Origin: Maea johnstoni
Taxonomy: Eukaryota; Annelida; Polychaeta; Spionida; Magelonidae
Length of the DNA stretch: 64,000 nucleotides
Direction of reading: 5' to 3'
Assembly: GCA_963942565.1 (NCBI GenBank)
Contig: OZ012689.1
Span: 25,837,982-25,901,981, forward strand
The first letter of the stretch is position 1; each line of letters opens with the position of its first letter. A model generated the notes under the pieces. It had not been told where the DNA came from and made no database searches. It worked only from the letters and a program-made list of their open reading frames with translations. Shown here in pieces: positions 1 to 14,294 of this stretch. Both the position numbers and the translations under genes were made by a program.

Positions 1-525
1 GACATCCATTGACAGGTTTCTGTCTAAGTTGTCAACAAGTGTCATTTCCCATTGAAATCCTAAAGCTAACATACATTGAAAAAAAAATCTGTGTAGATAT
101 CAGTTAACATGCAATATCTTGAGAATGGCATTTTCTTATCATTGAATAACTTGGCTTATAGGTATTGAAAAAATAGTCTTTTGCAACAAATTCAACTATT
201 TTATGAAATAAGTGATATTTGCTGATGAGGTATTGTATATGGGAGTATATACCTGAGACATACAATGTGTGGCATCAATCAGGCCCCTAAACAAGGTTTT
301 AAAACTGGATGTCCAAAAATGTTCAGCTATAAAATTTAAGATGTTCTGTTTTGAGGAATGGCATATGAATGGCTTGGTATTGATTACAGTATGATTGCAT
401 AGCAATACATATATAGCCATTTTCCAACACTGTGTCCAGCTGCAGGTCACTGCAAATGAAGCCTATCCCAGCCCCACCTGGAGCCTGTGTTCAAATGAGT
501 ATAAGTTTTTTTCTTTTCATATTAA
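1..525. other. Single-copy flank, no gene recognised
   Basis: This AT-rich stretch lies to the left of the tandem array. Short open frames on both strands lack recognisable domains, codon bias or splice context. It could be intron of the secreted-protein gene whose first exon lies at 2098-2346 on the minus strand. Confidence 0.5.
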
Positions 526-750
526 CCCATTTAACACTCAGAGTTTCCTGGAAAAATGTCATCTGATTCTTTCCTACTTTTGAAAATAACTTGCAAATAC
601 AGCATAAATTCACAGAATATTTCAAGGAGAGTTGTAGATAGGGTTCGGATTCACACTTCTCCTTCTTGAAAATGTTTTTCAAAAGATGCTTTCACTAGAA
701 AGATGTCCAAAATTGTCTGGCCTGTTTCGGCCGCGCTAAGTGTGAACGGG
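526..750. mobile_element. piggyBac-like MITE (tentative)
   Basis: A 225-bp segment has imperfect terminal inverted repeats. The left end reads CCCATTTAACACT and the right end reads AGTGTGAACGGG. The left end is preceded by TTAA (522-525) and the right end is followed by TAAA (751-754). CCC-type ends next to TTAA are typical of piggyBac-derived MITEs. There is no coding capacity. The call rests on termini only; one flank differs from TTAA. Confidence 0.4.
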
Positions 751-754
751 TAAA

Positions 755-1245
755 TTAATTGAAAGTCTGCTCTACCAAAATTTACCACAGAAGTGTAAAT
801 TATAAATAAATAGATAAGCTATTAAGTAAAGCAGCATGGATATTATAGGGATAAGATTGAACCAGGTAGCGGTGTTGGAAAACCAGACCAGGGACGTCTG
901 ATACATCTCACAGTTGCAGGCCAAAGGCTGTGAGATGCATCAGATCTCCTGCGGCCCGGCTATTATGGCATGGAGAAATTCATTTTCTAGTTTAACTTTT
1001 GGTTTTGGGAATAATGCTTTTAAGAGATGAAAGCTGCTCTACAGTTTCTTCTTTACGGTTATCTTTCTGGATATACACACACTGTGTAGCAAAATTGTCA
1101 ATTTATATATATATATATATATATATATGTTATACTGGCACTGCACATTATGGCAACATGCTGTAATTGAAAATATTGACTCAGCAGCTGCATATATATA
1201 ATGCAATTGGCCTATTGAAATATTATGTTCCATATGGGATTTGTT
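755..1245. other. Non-coding flank with one hairpin and a short TA run
   Basis: No gene is seen. An imperfect hairpin lies at 898-943, with 16-nt arms (CTGATACATCTCACAG and its near-complement, one mismatch) and a 14-nt loop. A short (TA)n run lies at about 1102-1129. Confidence 0.5.
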
Positions 1246-1495
1246 CGTCTTTTGAAGGAATGTCGGTCAAAATCGCTGAACCCAAAACCACCGACTGCGT
1301 AAATGGCCAATCGCAAAAACTGCCGATGACTTATTGGGCCCTCCTGAAATAAACACTCTTATACACGGACACTAAGCCTAACTGATTTCCAATAAAATAA
1401 AATAGACCCTTTTAACCATGACCCTTTTAACCATTGCCCTTTTTGCGAACAGCGTTTTTGAATAGGCGATTTTGACCGACCACCCTTTGAAGCTT
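1246..1495. mobile_element. Small inverted-repeat MITE-like element
   Basis: The ends carry inverted copies of a shared block: GTCGGTCAAAATCGC near 1263 and its complement near 1466-1481. These are preceded outward by related CTTTTGAAGG / CTTCAAAGGG sequences. The size (about 250 bp), the terminal inverted repeats and the lack of coding suggest a non-autonomous DNA transposon. No clear target duplication was found and the superfamily is unassigned. Confidence 0.4.
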
Positions 1496-2097
1496 CACAA
1501 GACTCATGCCACATCTATCCTAATGGGTCCATCTAAAACTGATTATATTATCAATCATAGCATGTTGCTATTAAAGTATAACACGTCATAATTATTTTTC
1601 AGCAGAGTAGTCTGGTATAGGCTCTATCTCTATACATATAAAGCATCTTCAAAGTCAATGCTCTCTTTCATCTCCTGATGACCTGATATATGTGTGTTAT
1701 GAAAGAATATTGAGCCTGGGAATTTCTAATCAAAACATTGGTTGTGTGTGTTATTTGATGCAGTTATGAGAGTGACAGTCATAAATGTGTGAAGACAAAT
1801 CAAGGTGACACATCAATGCCTAGATGGATAGTACTGCAGGTTTGAAAGTGAGAGTTGTGGGTAGAAGGTTGAGTGGAACTGGAAGCCAGACTGGCGCACA
1901 TACAAACAGGGCCACTAGGGGGTGGATCAGTCATTCATGATTCAATGAAGCAGTGACCTTACACAACACGAAATCAGAAGTGTAAACAACAAGATCCTGG
2001 CACGGTGTCAATGCCCTAAATTCAACGGTAGCAGAGCCAAGCAATGTGTCAAGCTTTCAGAATATATATTCAATATTGGAATAAAACTAAAACGTAC
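1496..2097. other. Probable first-intron sequence of the secreted-protein gene
   Basis: This stretch lies directly downstream, on the minus strand, of a good splice donor at 2097. No second exon could be recognised to the left in the window. Confidence 0.4.
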
Positions 2098-2346
2098 CAC
2101 TTTTGTTATGTTCGGTTTGGTTGTGCTGGGATGCAATTGTCGTTTCGCACGCCGCAAAACGTCTGGCACGGCATCATCCGCGTCGCCTGCGTTGATCACG
2201 TACATATTCCTCCCCAGACTTTGCTCGAGGCCAGATCGGTGGAAGTGTAAAGTCTTCGCAGGAGCGCCATAACGCACTGCCAGCGATAGTGAAGTCCAAA
2301 CGCATAAAAACACTAAGAACAACAGTAACTTCGTATACGTCGCCAT
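2098..2346 (-). CDS. First coding exon of a secreted proprotein, function unknown
   Basis: The minus-strand ATG at 2346-2344 opens 83 codons that end at a splice donor, AAAGTG|GTACGT, in phase 0. The product begins with a typical signal peptide: MATYTKL, then the hydrophobic core LLFLVFLCVWTSLSLA. About 45 residues follow and end in a furin-type basic site, RRAKR (residues 65-69), then a stretch with an N-glycosylation sequon (NIT). This is how a secreted or membrane proprotein begins. I do not recognise the family, and later exons would lie left of the window. The array unit starts within four bases upstream of this ATG, so this is the only copy of the exon, while its promoter DNA is repeated in every unit. 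An open frame continues upstream of the ATG, but without another ATG. Confidence 0.6.
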
Positions 2347-2855
2347 TTTGGAAATGGCACAACCTGACAACTTACTTGTCGGCGCAAAATCTTACGCGTG
2401 TAGAAATAGTTCTAATATCAAACGCGTGTAAATAATCTGGTCTCTCCTTAAAATGTCTTGATCGTACCTGAAATATTAAACGTTTTATAAATGCTGCTTT
2501 CTACCATACTAAATGACTAAATAAAAAACATCAACTGTGACCATTATTTTAACCCTCCGCGAAGGGCACTACTTTTACTCGGTACCTGGTACACTCAGCC
2601 TCTCAGCTGATGATGCGCTCACCACTTCCTGGTAGGCATCTTCTGGGCGCATCGTTACAACACAGCGCTTAGCTGTGCCTGCATATGCGATCGCAAAACG
2701 TGGAATTAAACTATAAAGGGCCCAGAAATTTGACATTTTCATAAAGACAATGCATTATGTATGCCCATGGAAACAATGAACTCGTTTCGTTCTAATTTAT
2801 ATGGATTTTTGCATCTAATCAGACTGCATTTTATAAGAACAGGTAGTTACACTAT
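2347..2855 (-). promoter_or_regulatory. Putative promoter / 5' flank of the secreted-protein gene
   Basis: The sequence immediately upstream of the minus-strand start codon should contain the promoter and 5' UTR. This is inferred from position; no TATA box was assigned. It is also the left end of the tandem unit and recurs at about 19583-20100, 32608-33125 and 51516-52020. There it lies beside a Harbinger transposase, so any retained promoter would fire antisense into the transposase. Confidence 0.4.
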
Positions 2856-2863
2856 ATAGGCGC

Positions 2864-3165
2864 CAGGGGCTTAGCCGTAATGCGTCCAGCGTGTCATTTG
2901 GACACGCGGAACACTGTTTTTTGACAGTTTGGACACCCAAAATTTTATGTCAGAATTTGCTGAAGATGACTTTTCTTAGAAGATAGAAGCTGTAGTGTCA
3001 CTGTTATAAGACACACAATGCAGTATCTGCCCTAAAAAGGAAAATCTGTTAAGGTATAGGGTCTATCTTATTAGTAGTATGTATTTTGTACCACACTTTG
3101 GACACGCAAAAGTCTATGAAACCTCTATTTGGACACCCTGTTTCCAAATATCGGCTAAGACCCTG
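2864..3165. mobile_element. hAT-type MITE, 302 bp, unit A only
   Basis: The terminal inverted repeats are CAGGGGCTTAGCCG (left) and CGGCTAAGACCCTG (right). The element is flanked by a perfect 8-bp target duplication, ATAGGCGC, at 2856-2863 and 3166-3173. Units B, C and D carry a single ATAGGCGC at the same place. An 8-bp duplication with CAGGG ends is diagnostic of the hAT superfamily. The inside is AT-rich and non-coding, with repeated TTTGGACAC motifs near both ends. Confidence 0.85.
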
Positions 3166-3539
3166 ATAGGCGCAGGGACTAATGCGCATGTTGCTGTTCA
3201 CTCATGCAATAGGGGCCTATAGTCCGGCACAGAAAGCTGGATTTTGGGCTGAACTTTTTTTTTCATATATAGTTTTTTTTTCAATTGATTCTGGTAGCCA
3301 AGGGTACCCACTTTAAGAATCTGCCGGGTGCCGGGCTGGCACGCTTGAGCAATTTGAGATATTGACCCATCTTTGCCACCCCCATGGTACAAGAAATGGG
3401 CAGATTGGGCTTTCTCCGGTTTTGTTTGTTCCAGATATTAAAATCTAAGAGACCTACAGAACCATCAACTTACATAGGCTTAATTTAGGTAGCAAATAGG
3501 TATATGTTTGTATTTGAACATCCGTAGGTACCTTAATTG

Positions 3540-4520
3540 CTGAGAACAGGGGTCAAAAAGAGCGTCCTGCATTTAGTTAGAATATACAATTTCTTGCCTG
3601 TATTTTGCTAATATTTGAAAAGCATTAAATCACAATAAAAGATTCCGTCACTATTCTAGTTCTAAATATGACTTATTCAGCTAGCAAATTAATGGATATT
3701 TGTAGTTGGCCAACATTTGGTGCCCGCTTTGCTGAAAACAGGGGTCAAAAAGTAGGTCACTTAGCTAAAATGCACGATTTTCGCCTGCAATTTGAACAGC
3801 ATTATATCGACTTATATATAACTTTCACCATTCAAGTTCTAAATATGACTCATTTAGGTAACAAATAAATTGATATTTGTACTTGGACCACTATAGGTAA
3901 CCGCATTGCTAAGAACAGGGGTCAAGAATTAGGTCACGTAAAATGTACGATTTTTGTCTGAATTTTGCTCTTTTTTGGACAGCGTTACATTGACTTATAT
4001 ATAATTTTCACTATTCTCGTTCTAAATATGACTTATCTAGGTAGCAAATGAATTGATAATTGTAGTTGGACAACTGAAGATACCTGCATTTTCGGGAACA
4101 GGGGTCAGAAAATAGGTCAATTAGCTAAAATGTACTATTTTCGTTTACATTTTGCTATTTTTTGAAAAGCATTATATCCACTTGTATATAACTTTCACCA
4201 CTTTACTTTTAAAGACTTATTTAGGAAAAAATAAATTGATATTGTAGTTGGACAACTGTAGGTACCCGCACTGCTGAGATAAGAGGTCTGAAATTAGGTC
4301 ACTTAGCTAAAATGTACAATTTTCGCCTGCATTTTGCTCTTTTCTAAAGCATTACATTGACTTATATGAGAGTTTCACTATTCTAGTTCGAAATATTACT
4401 CATTTTGGTAGCAAGTAAATTGATAAATGTAGTCGGACAACTGTAGGTAGCTGCACTGTTGGGAACAAGGGTCAAAAATAGGTCACTTAGCTGAAATGTA
4501 TGATTTTTGTCTCCGTTTTA
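3540..4520 (+). repeat. Left-arm tandem array of foldback 1 (about 180-bp units)
   Basis: Successive copies of a block starting near TAGGTCACTTAGCTAAAATG occur at about 3750, 3931, 4113, 4297 and 4478, with a more diverged first unit near 3545. Each unit also carries the phrases GGACAACTGTAGGTACC and GAACAGGGGTCA. Confidence 0.8.
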
Positions 4521-5829
4521 CTGTTTATTCTTAGATAACACTTTGTCTTCACACTAGTTGCATTGTGTGGGAAAACAATGTCTTCAAATATCTGAAGGAA
4601 TACACTGTACAATAGTATAGCCTTATTGACTGTTGCAGAGAGCGCTATGATATTTGTCATAGGCCTGAAGGCCGTAACCTATCAAATTATCATATCAGCC
4701 CTTATCAGCTAATCACATGGTACACTCAAATGGTTAAAATCAGAATAGCAATAACAACAAGATTTAATGCCCTCTGTCGGATGGCATGATAGGGATTTGT
4801 TGATTAGCCACATGGTACATATCTTGAAACATACTTTCCTGAAAAATACCCAAGCTGATGTCATGAATAATGGGAAATTCCCCTGACTCGGATGGATTTA
4901 GACAGTCGCTTATATATCATAAGACTCTGACTAGGAGCGAGGGATCAGGATTTGGGATTATGTTCATTGTCACCTTTCCCACCATACAGAAGATAAGTCG
5001 TGAATCGTCTTTTGTAAATGGTGGAGAACAATACATAACTTAAAGTCAATAGTAACTTTCTCACATGCCCCAAATAGGACTGGCTTATAGGGAAAGCTAT
5101 GCAGCTACATGTAAGTGATATTGGCCAACAGGGGCAGCTACATGTACATTTTAGACATCTAATTCCTACACCAGTCGATAGGACGTCTCCTAGTGCCTGG
5201 TTGTACAGAACCTATGGATAACATCAAACAATACTGACCCATGTAGCTTGCGAATCAAAGCCACGTTCAGTTGCATGTGAAGTTATCCATGCATCTGTGC
5301 CCAGGAAACTGGGTGGCAATCAGTCGTGCAGTTGTGTATTGTGCCCAGGCTCCTACACATTTAGTGCAGGAATTAAATGTTGGCACTGTACTGAACTGTA
5401 CATGTACATGTATACGTGTGATGTGTCTATGCTGAATGTGTATGTTTATGGTATACAAATTTTGGAAACTAATGGTGTCGGGTGTCCTACTAGAAATTTA
5501 AATTTATTTGGTTCATAAATAAGTCACATCTAGAACTAGATGGTGTCTTACAGTGCCGACATTTAATTCCTGCACTAGATGCATGGGCAGCCGGGCATAA
5601 TACACGACCACACAACCGACTGCCACCATGTTACCTGGTCATGAATGGATGGATGACCTCACAACGGAAAGTAGCTTTGTTTCACAGGCTACGTACGCGT
5701 GGGTCATCAATGTGTGTGGCTTATTTCTTTTAACATGTTACCCATTGGTAATTGCACAACCAGGCACTGGCAGACGTCCGGTTGACTGGTGTAGGAATTA
5801 AATGTCTGTACTGTATATGTTGATTATGC

Positions 5830-6840
5830 TGTTCAAGTGAGAGTAAAACGCAGGCGAAAATCATACATTTAAGCTAAGTGACCTATATTTTCTGACCCCT
5901 GTTCCCAGCGGTGCAGGTACCCACAGTTGTCCAACTACAATTACCAATTTATATGTTACCCAAATGAGTAATATCTAGAACTAGAATAGTGAAAGTCTTA
6001 TATAAGTCGAGGTAATGCTTTTCAAAAAAGAGCAAAACGCAGGTGGACAATGTACATTTTAGCTAAGTGACCTATTTTTTGATCCCTGTTCTCAGGTACC
6101 TGCAGTTGTCCAACTACACTTATCAATTTATTTGCTTCCTATATGAGTCATATTCAAAACTAGATCAATGAAAATCTTTTATAAGTCAGTGTTAAATGCT
6201 GTTCAAAAAAAGCAAAATACAGGCAAAAATAGTACATTTTAGCTAAGTGACCTATTTTCTGACCCCTGTTCCCGACAATGCAGGTATCTTCAATTGTCCA
6301 ACTACAATTGACAATTCATTTGCTACCTAGATAAGTCATATTTAGAACGAAAATAGTGAAAGTGATATATAAATCAATATAACGCTGTTCAAAAAAGACC
6401 AAAATGCAGGCGAAAATCGTTCATTTTAGCTAAGTGACCTAATTCTTGACCCCTGTTCTTAGCAATGCGGGTACCTACAGTGGTCCAAGTACAAATATCA
6501 ATTTGTTTGTTACCTAAATGAGTCATATTTAGAACTTGAATGGTGAAAGTCATATATAAGTCGATATAATGCTGTTCAAATTGCAGGCGAAAATCGTGCA
6601 TTTTAGCTAAGTGACCTACTTTTTGACCCCTGTTTTCAGCATAGCGGGCAACTTACGTTCGTCAATTACAATATCAATTAATTTGCTAGCTGAATAAGTC
6701 ATATTTAGAACTAGAAAAGTGATGGAATCTTTTATTGTGATTTAATGCTGTTCAAATATTAGCAAAATACAGGCAAAAATTTGTATATTCTAACTAAATG
6801 ACCCACTTTTTGACCCCTGTTCTCAGCAATTAAGGTACCT
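5830..6840 (-). repeat. Right-arm tandem array of foldback 1 (inverted units)
   Basis: The same 180-bp unit occurs in reverse orientation. The block AGCTAAGTGACCTA recurs at about 5873, 6063, 6243, 6428 and 6606, with a diverged last unit near 6790. Together with the left-arm array this would fold into a stem of about 1.3 kb per side. Confidence 0.8.
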
Positions 6841-7151
6841 ACGGATGTTCAAATACAAACATATACCTATTTGCTACCTAAATTAAGCCTATGTAAGTTG
6901 ATGGGTCTGTAGGTCTCTTAGATTTTAATATCTGGAACAACCAAAACCGGAGAAAGCCCAATCTGCCCATTTCTTGTACCATGGGGGGTGGCAAAGATGG
7001 GTCAATATCTCAAATTGCTCAAGGGTGCCAGCCCGGCACCCGGCAGATTCTTAAATTGGGTACCCTTGGCTACCAGAATCAATTGAAAAAAAACTATATA
7101 TGAAAAAAAAAAGGTTCAGCCCAAAATCCAGCTTTCTGTGCCGGACTACTA

Positions 7152-8019
7152 ATGGATTTGATCAGCTGGAGCCGATGCTCAGTGCTACTTTCATATGATA
7201 TCTACGAACTTCTGAAACATGCATTAATTTAGGTCTAATTGCTGTAACTGTGATTGTTAAAATTTTCATTGTGAAATGACAACACTAAAACTTATGCGCA
7301 TAAGTTTGATCCATAATTACGGCACCGGTATATTATCTCAGAAAAATTGCATGACGAAGCACAAGAAAATATTTTTGATTAAACATGACATTGGATTAAA
7401 TCGTGTATTTTCATATTTCCCCTTAAGATGGCTTAGCTTCTTTGACACAATTTTTACTCTACCCTGCGTTTATTTGAGATTTTCGCCTGCCGTGTACTAA
7501 GTATTGCCTGGAAATTCTGATGAGGAATACATTAAATATCGCAGAAGGTACCCTCCCAGCAGAGTACGAGTAACATTTTTGGGGTGAAAGAATTTTGGGT
7601 GAAGAAATGCAAAACAAACAAACAAACACGCATGGAATTTTCTGTTGGACCTCCTATCCGCATGCATGGATCAGGGACCATCAATTTTTCTGAAATATGG
7701 AGGAAAGATCAATACGGAGGGGAGGGAGCGTATCATAGTTTTTCAAAAGTATGCTCCGTTGAAATTGTACATCCTTTTCTTTATGATGTTGTCGAAAATA
7801 AGTCAGATGTATATTGCTCAACTTCTAGGTTGCATAACTTTTGAACTGAGTTAAAATTGGAAAAACTGTACATGTGACACTATTCCGTCTCAAGCCCCGC
7901 TTAGATAATATTATACCTAAATTCGAGCAATTCTTATATCATTAGATACCAAAAATGCATGTTTGAAGAGAACATAATTTGGTAAATTTGAATCGAACCC
8001 ACTGCATGAAAAGTTAAGT
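7152..8019. other. Unit-shared non-coding stretch with small conserved open frames
   Basis: No gene is recognised. A 74-codon frame at 7276-7500 is open in units A, B and C and encodes a hydrophobic peptide without a known motif. Conservation between recent duplicates is not evidence of function. In unit D about 280 bp of this stretch is inverted. Confidence 0.4.
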
Positions 8020-8750
8020 TTATTTGCAAATTAAACTATACTCATGTTTATCTGCATTTACCTATCAATAAACATTAAGTAAACTTCAAGTTTAGTTTAT
8101 GTTTACATATATTTTACTTAGCAAGTAAGCAGCGGGATTTACTTCAATTTACTTTATGTTTATTACAACAATTGAACGCTTAAAATAAACCCCCAAAATA
8201 AACTTAATCAAACGTGATGTATACTTGGTTTAGTAAACATGGAATATTTGGTTTATGTGCGAAATAAACTATAAAAAACATTGTGTTTATTTGCATATAC
8301 TTGGGAATGAGGCTTTATTTAGCATTTTAATATGTAAAATTAACTGTAAATAAACTAATGAACATCAGGTTTATTTACATGTTCTTGTCAATAAACTAGA
8401 AATATACTTGTGTTTTACGTTTCAATGATGCATGCATATGCTACAGTTAACAGTTTTTAGTAAAATAAACTATGAATAAACACCATTTTTATTTCCATAT
8501 CTTTGTCAATAAACCAGATATAAACTTTATGATTTATCAGTCAACAGTTTAATTTCATAATAAACTGAATACGTTTCATGTTTATTTATATTTTCTTGTC
8601 AATAAACTAAAATAAATATGAGTTTACTTGTCAATGAGGCTAGAGTTACTAGTACCTGTTAACCTGCTAAATAAACTGTAAAATAGCAATCACTTATCTT
8701 GTTTATTTACGTATTACTGTCAATAAACTAGAGATAAGTTAGGAGTTAAT
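8020..8750. repeat. Degenerate GTTTATT...AATAAAC hairpin array
   Basis: At least six diverged units each contain GTTTATTT, about 15-18 nt ending in CTTGTC, then AATAAAC, so each can form a short stem. Clear copies are near 8045, 8285, 8374, 8490, 8577 and 8700, roughly 90-120 bp apart. Between them lie recurrent CAATGAGGCTAGAGTTAC-like phrases. The array is present in all four units. It may be a decayed AT-rich satellite or the inside of an old transposon. Confidence 0.65.
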
Positions 8751-8754
8751 AGTA

Positions 8755-9719
8755 TGTTCAATCACAGTTTACTTTGCAAGGACGTAACATTTCTTGTTTG
8801 GTTACGCGCCTATGGGAGTTTCTGTAATAGTTGGTGTCTCACACTGCTCAGTGGCCTATATCATTACAGTTGCTCTGATTATGACGAACAGGGTGTAGTC
8901 TTTAACACATGTAAAATTTTCAAAACGCCCCTATATTCATAAATTAATCACATACGCCAACTTAATAAAAAAAATAGCGAATTGAAAAACTATTTAGAAA
9001 ATAAAAAAAAGAAAAGAAATAACAATGTGAAGCAATTTTCTGTCGAATACAAACCTTACGTCTATTCAAGAAAACAGAGGTAGCGCGTGCAATATGTATG
9101 GGGGCATGACGGAGCAGTCTCTCACACCCTCGACCACAAATGATTAAACTTTGGATATGCTATGCTTTATATTCCTATTTAATGTCGCTACTCAAATATA
9201 GAGGCCGCCACATTGAGTGCAGAGCATGACTACTCCGCTGCTGGTGCCTAGTATTGCAGACCAGAAGGCGAACCATTACTATACTTGGACGGGATATTTG
9301 AACACAGACTTTTATCTAGCAAGTCAAGAGCAATCCACGAATAAACAATATAACTGAGTCACGCCTTCTGGCTAATTAATTGAGTTCAGGCGGAAAGGAA
9401 ATATATGTACAGTATCTGGAATATGCATTTCAATTCTGAATGACGGAGGTTGGAAGTCAATATTTTGTTGTGATATCTCAACCTTTTGCACATTAGTAAA
9501 ATACGATTTACAAGCGAATCAAATTAAAGTCAACGAATAGGATGGAATTTAGCCATTGTCAGGAATGAATAAATTGTTAAGAACGTGACACAAAATATGT
9601 GGTTCTCGGATCTCCTGTAGGTTCTCCTTTTAACCAGGGATGTACATGACTCTCTAGAAACTAACAACAGGATATTTCACTGAATGATAAAAGAAAGAAG
9701 TCATACAAGAAAGAGTGTT
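8755..9719. other. Non-coding spacer downstream of the transporter gene
   Basis: No gene, RNA or transposon was recognised. A 62-codon frame at 8754-8942 stays open in all four units (two changes in D), but it starts at the edge of the AT-rich array and shows no domain. Bases 9165-9645 are replaced in unit D by foldback 3. Confidence 0.4.
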
Positions 9720-10379
9720 ATTTATTTCTGTTATTTATTTACAAGAAGGTTCTACAAATACTATTGTTCATGGGTTTAGAATTTGCACGTCATAATTACC
9801 AGGTATCATTACCTTGCAGAAACGTATTACATGTATATTAAACATTTCGTGAGCCTAATGTACAATGCAAATACCTTGGTTGTTACCATACAATTAAAAT
9901 GTATGTACTTATGATGTAATGGCTTTATCATTACGGAATATTTGACTTAAGATTATAAGTTTACGGATGAATTCTACCCACTGGAGTATCCTTCTACAAT
10001 TCTGCGTTGTGTGTTCTCGCAATTGCCTTGAACATCAACAATCACGGGCATAAGAGCCTACAGCACTGACCTGCTACCTATTGAGCTACATTCTAACGAA
10101 AGCTGCTAGAAAACTTAAAACAGCAGTTCAAATACGCGCATTTTATAAAGTGAAGCTAAGATTGTATGATAATGAGAACAACTAAATAGTATGTATGTAT
10201 GTATAAATGTATGTATGTATGTATGTATGCATGTAATTAGTATGTATGTACCGGTATGTGTGTATGTGTGCAAGTATGTATGTCTATGTATCTAATATAT
10301 ACATACATATTCATATATATTCATCCATGTGTATATATGTTCATCTTTCTTTCTCTCAAGTGATGGCGTCATCAGAGTA
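9720..10379 (-). other. Probable 3' UTR of the transporter gene (unit A)
   Basis: On the minus strand this follows the transporter stop codon at 10380. Clustered AATAAA motifs (plus-strand TTTATT at about 9720-9742) are candidate poly(A) signals about 640 nt downstream of the stop. The stretch contains a (GTAT)n microsatellite at 10186-10300. Confidence 0.4.
10186..10300. repeat. (GTAT)n microsatellite, recurring in all units
   Basis: This is an interrupted GTAT tetranucleotide run. Counterparts lie at about 23217-23331, 36114-36228 and 58276-58390; the copy in D is longer. Confidence 0.85.
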
Positions 10380-13555
<3,176 letters not shown>

Positions 13556-13590
13556 GGTACGAGGTGTAGCCACCTGCACGGCCGCCTTGT

Positions 13591-14294
13591 CTGTAGAGGA
13601 AAAAGCATAATACTTTTTACTGAATTTGGCGAAGAAATTGAAGGAATCATGTTAGTTAAAAAGTATTTTACTGCCATTTTAGACTTAATCCTTACGAGAT
13701 GATATGCTGATGCATATTTAGGCAAACAGAATTTCCCGTGATAACCACCAATTACACATCCCTCAGATACCACAAATTAGCTACCTAAAACACTGCACGT
13801 ATCATGAGTAGTAGTAGTAGTTGTTGTTTTTTACTAATGGTACCAGTAAATTTAGCGAAACGGTAGAAAGGAAAATTTGACTTTTCAGTATTTTTCTAGG
13901 GACATTCAGTAAGATAGGTACGAGTAGAAGACGAGTAAGAAGAAGAAGAAAAAGAAGAAGAAGAAGAAGAAGTAGTAGTAGTAGTCATTTGGGAAAATAT
14001 CCATCTCTAATGGTACCCAGCTGTAACGTTTCCCAGTTAACTCTTCCACCCACAGTATGTGATGAAGTCCTCTCATGGGCCCATGGCTGAGCAGTCTAGC
14101 CTAGGGTGTCCCCATAACTGGGTAGCCTGGGAGGTATCTAGTATGTATTACAGTCTGTATTCTAGAATATCACTTTCCCGTGTTTTATCAGTGTTCAGAT
14201 CTGCCGAGTTGCTCACGTTTGCATTGGTAACTGATGGTAGACTGACCCCCATTTTATCATCATTATCACAACCATGTTCTAGATCAGAAAGAAC
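13591..14294. other. Upstream side of the transporter; TAG and GAA simple repeats
   Basis: No further exon was recognised. Short trinucleotide runs lie at about 13808-13823 (TAG/TTG) and 13940-13985 (GAA then TAG). Promoter and 5' non-coding exon of the transporter may lie in this stretch, but no signal could be assigned. Confidence 0.4.

Larger units (their letters stand above)
3220..7148. mobile_element. Foldback element 1: 3.9-kb nested palindrome, unit A only
   Basis: The whole element is a giant inverted repeat. The outer ends are TAGTCCGGCACAGAAAGC and its complement, and about 320 bp of each tip matches closely. Inside each tip lies a tandem array of about six 180-bp units, in opposite orientation on the two sides. 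The centre (about 4520-5830) holds further inverted pairs: 5154-5213 with 5750-5805, and about 5300-5400 with about 5545-5650. A 3-bp duplication, CTA, flanks it (3217-3219 and 7149-7151); unit D has the empty site GGGGCCTAATGG. No transposase is encoded. The architecture resembles Drosophila FB elements. A 3-bp CTA duplication would fit PIF/Harbinger mobilisation, but this is inference. Confidence 0.85.

Noticed and set aside
3540-6840. Regularly spaced 180-bp repeats as a CRISPR array
   Set aside because: Units are long, diverged, inverted between arms and part of an animal transposon; no short identical repeats with unique spacers.
7276-7500. 74-codon frame open in units A, B and C as a small gene
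   Set aside because: The copies are too recent for open status to mean anything, the segment is inverted and partly deleted in D, and no domain or start context supports it.
8754-8942. 62-codon Cys-rich frame open in all four units
   Set aside because: Interesting for its persistence, but its beginning lies at the edge of an AT-rich repeat array, it has no signal peptide, and nothing suggests splicing or expression.
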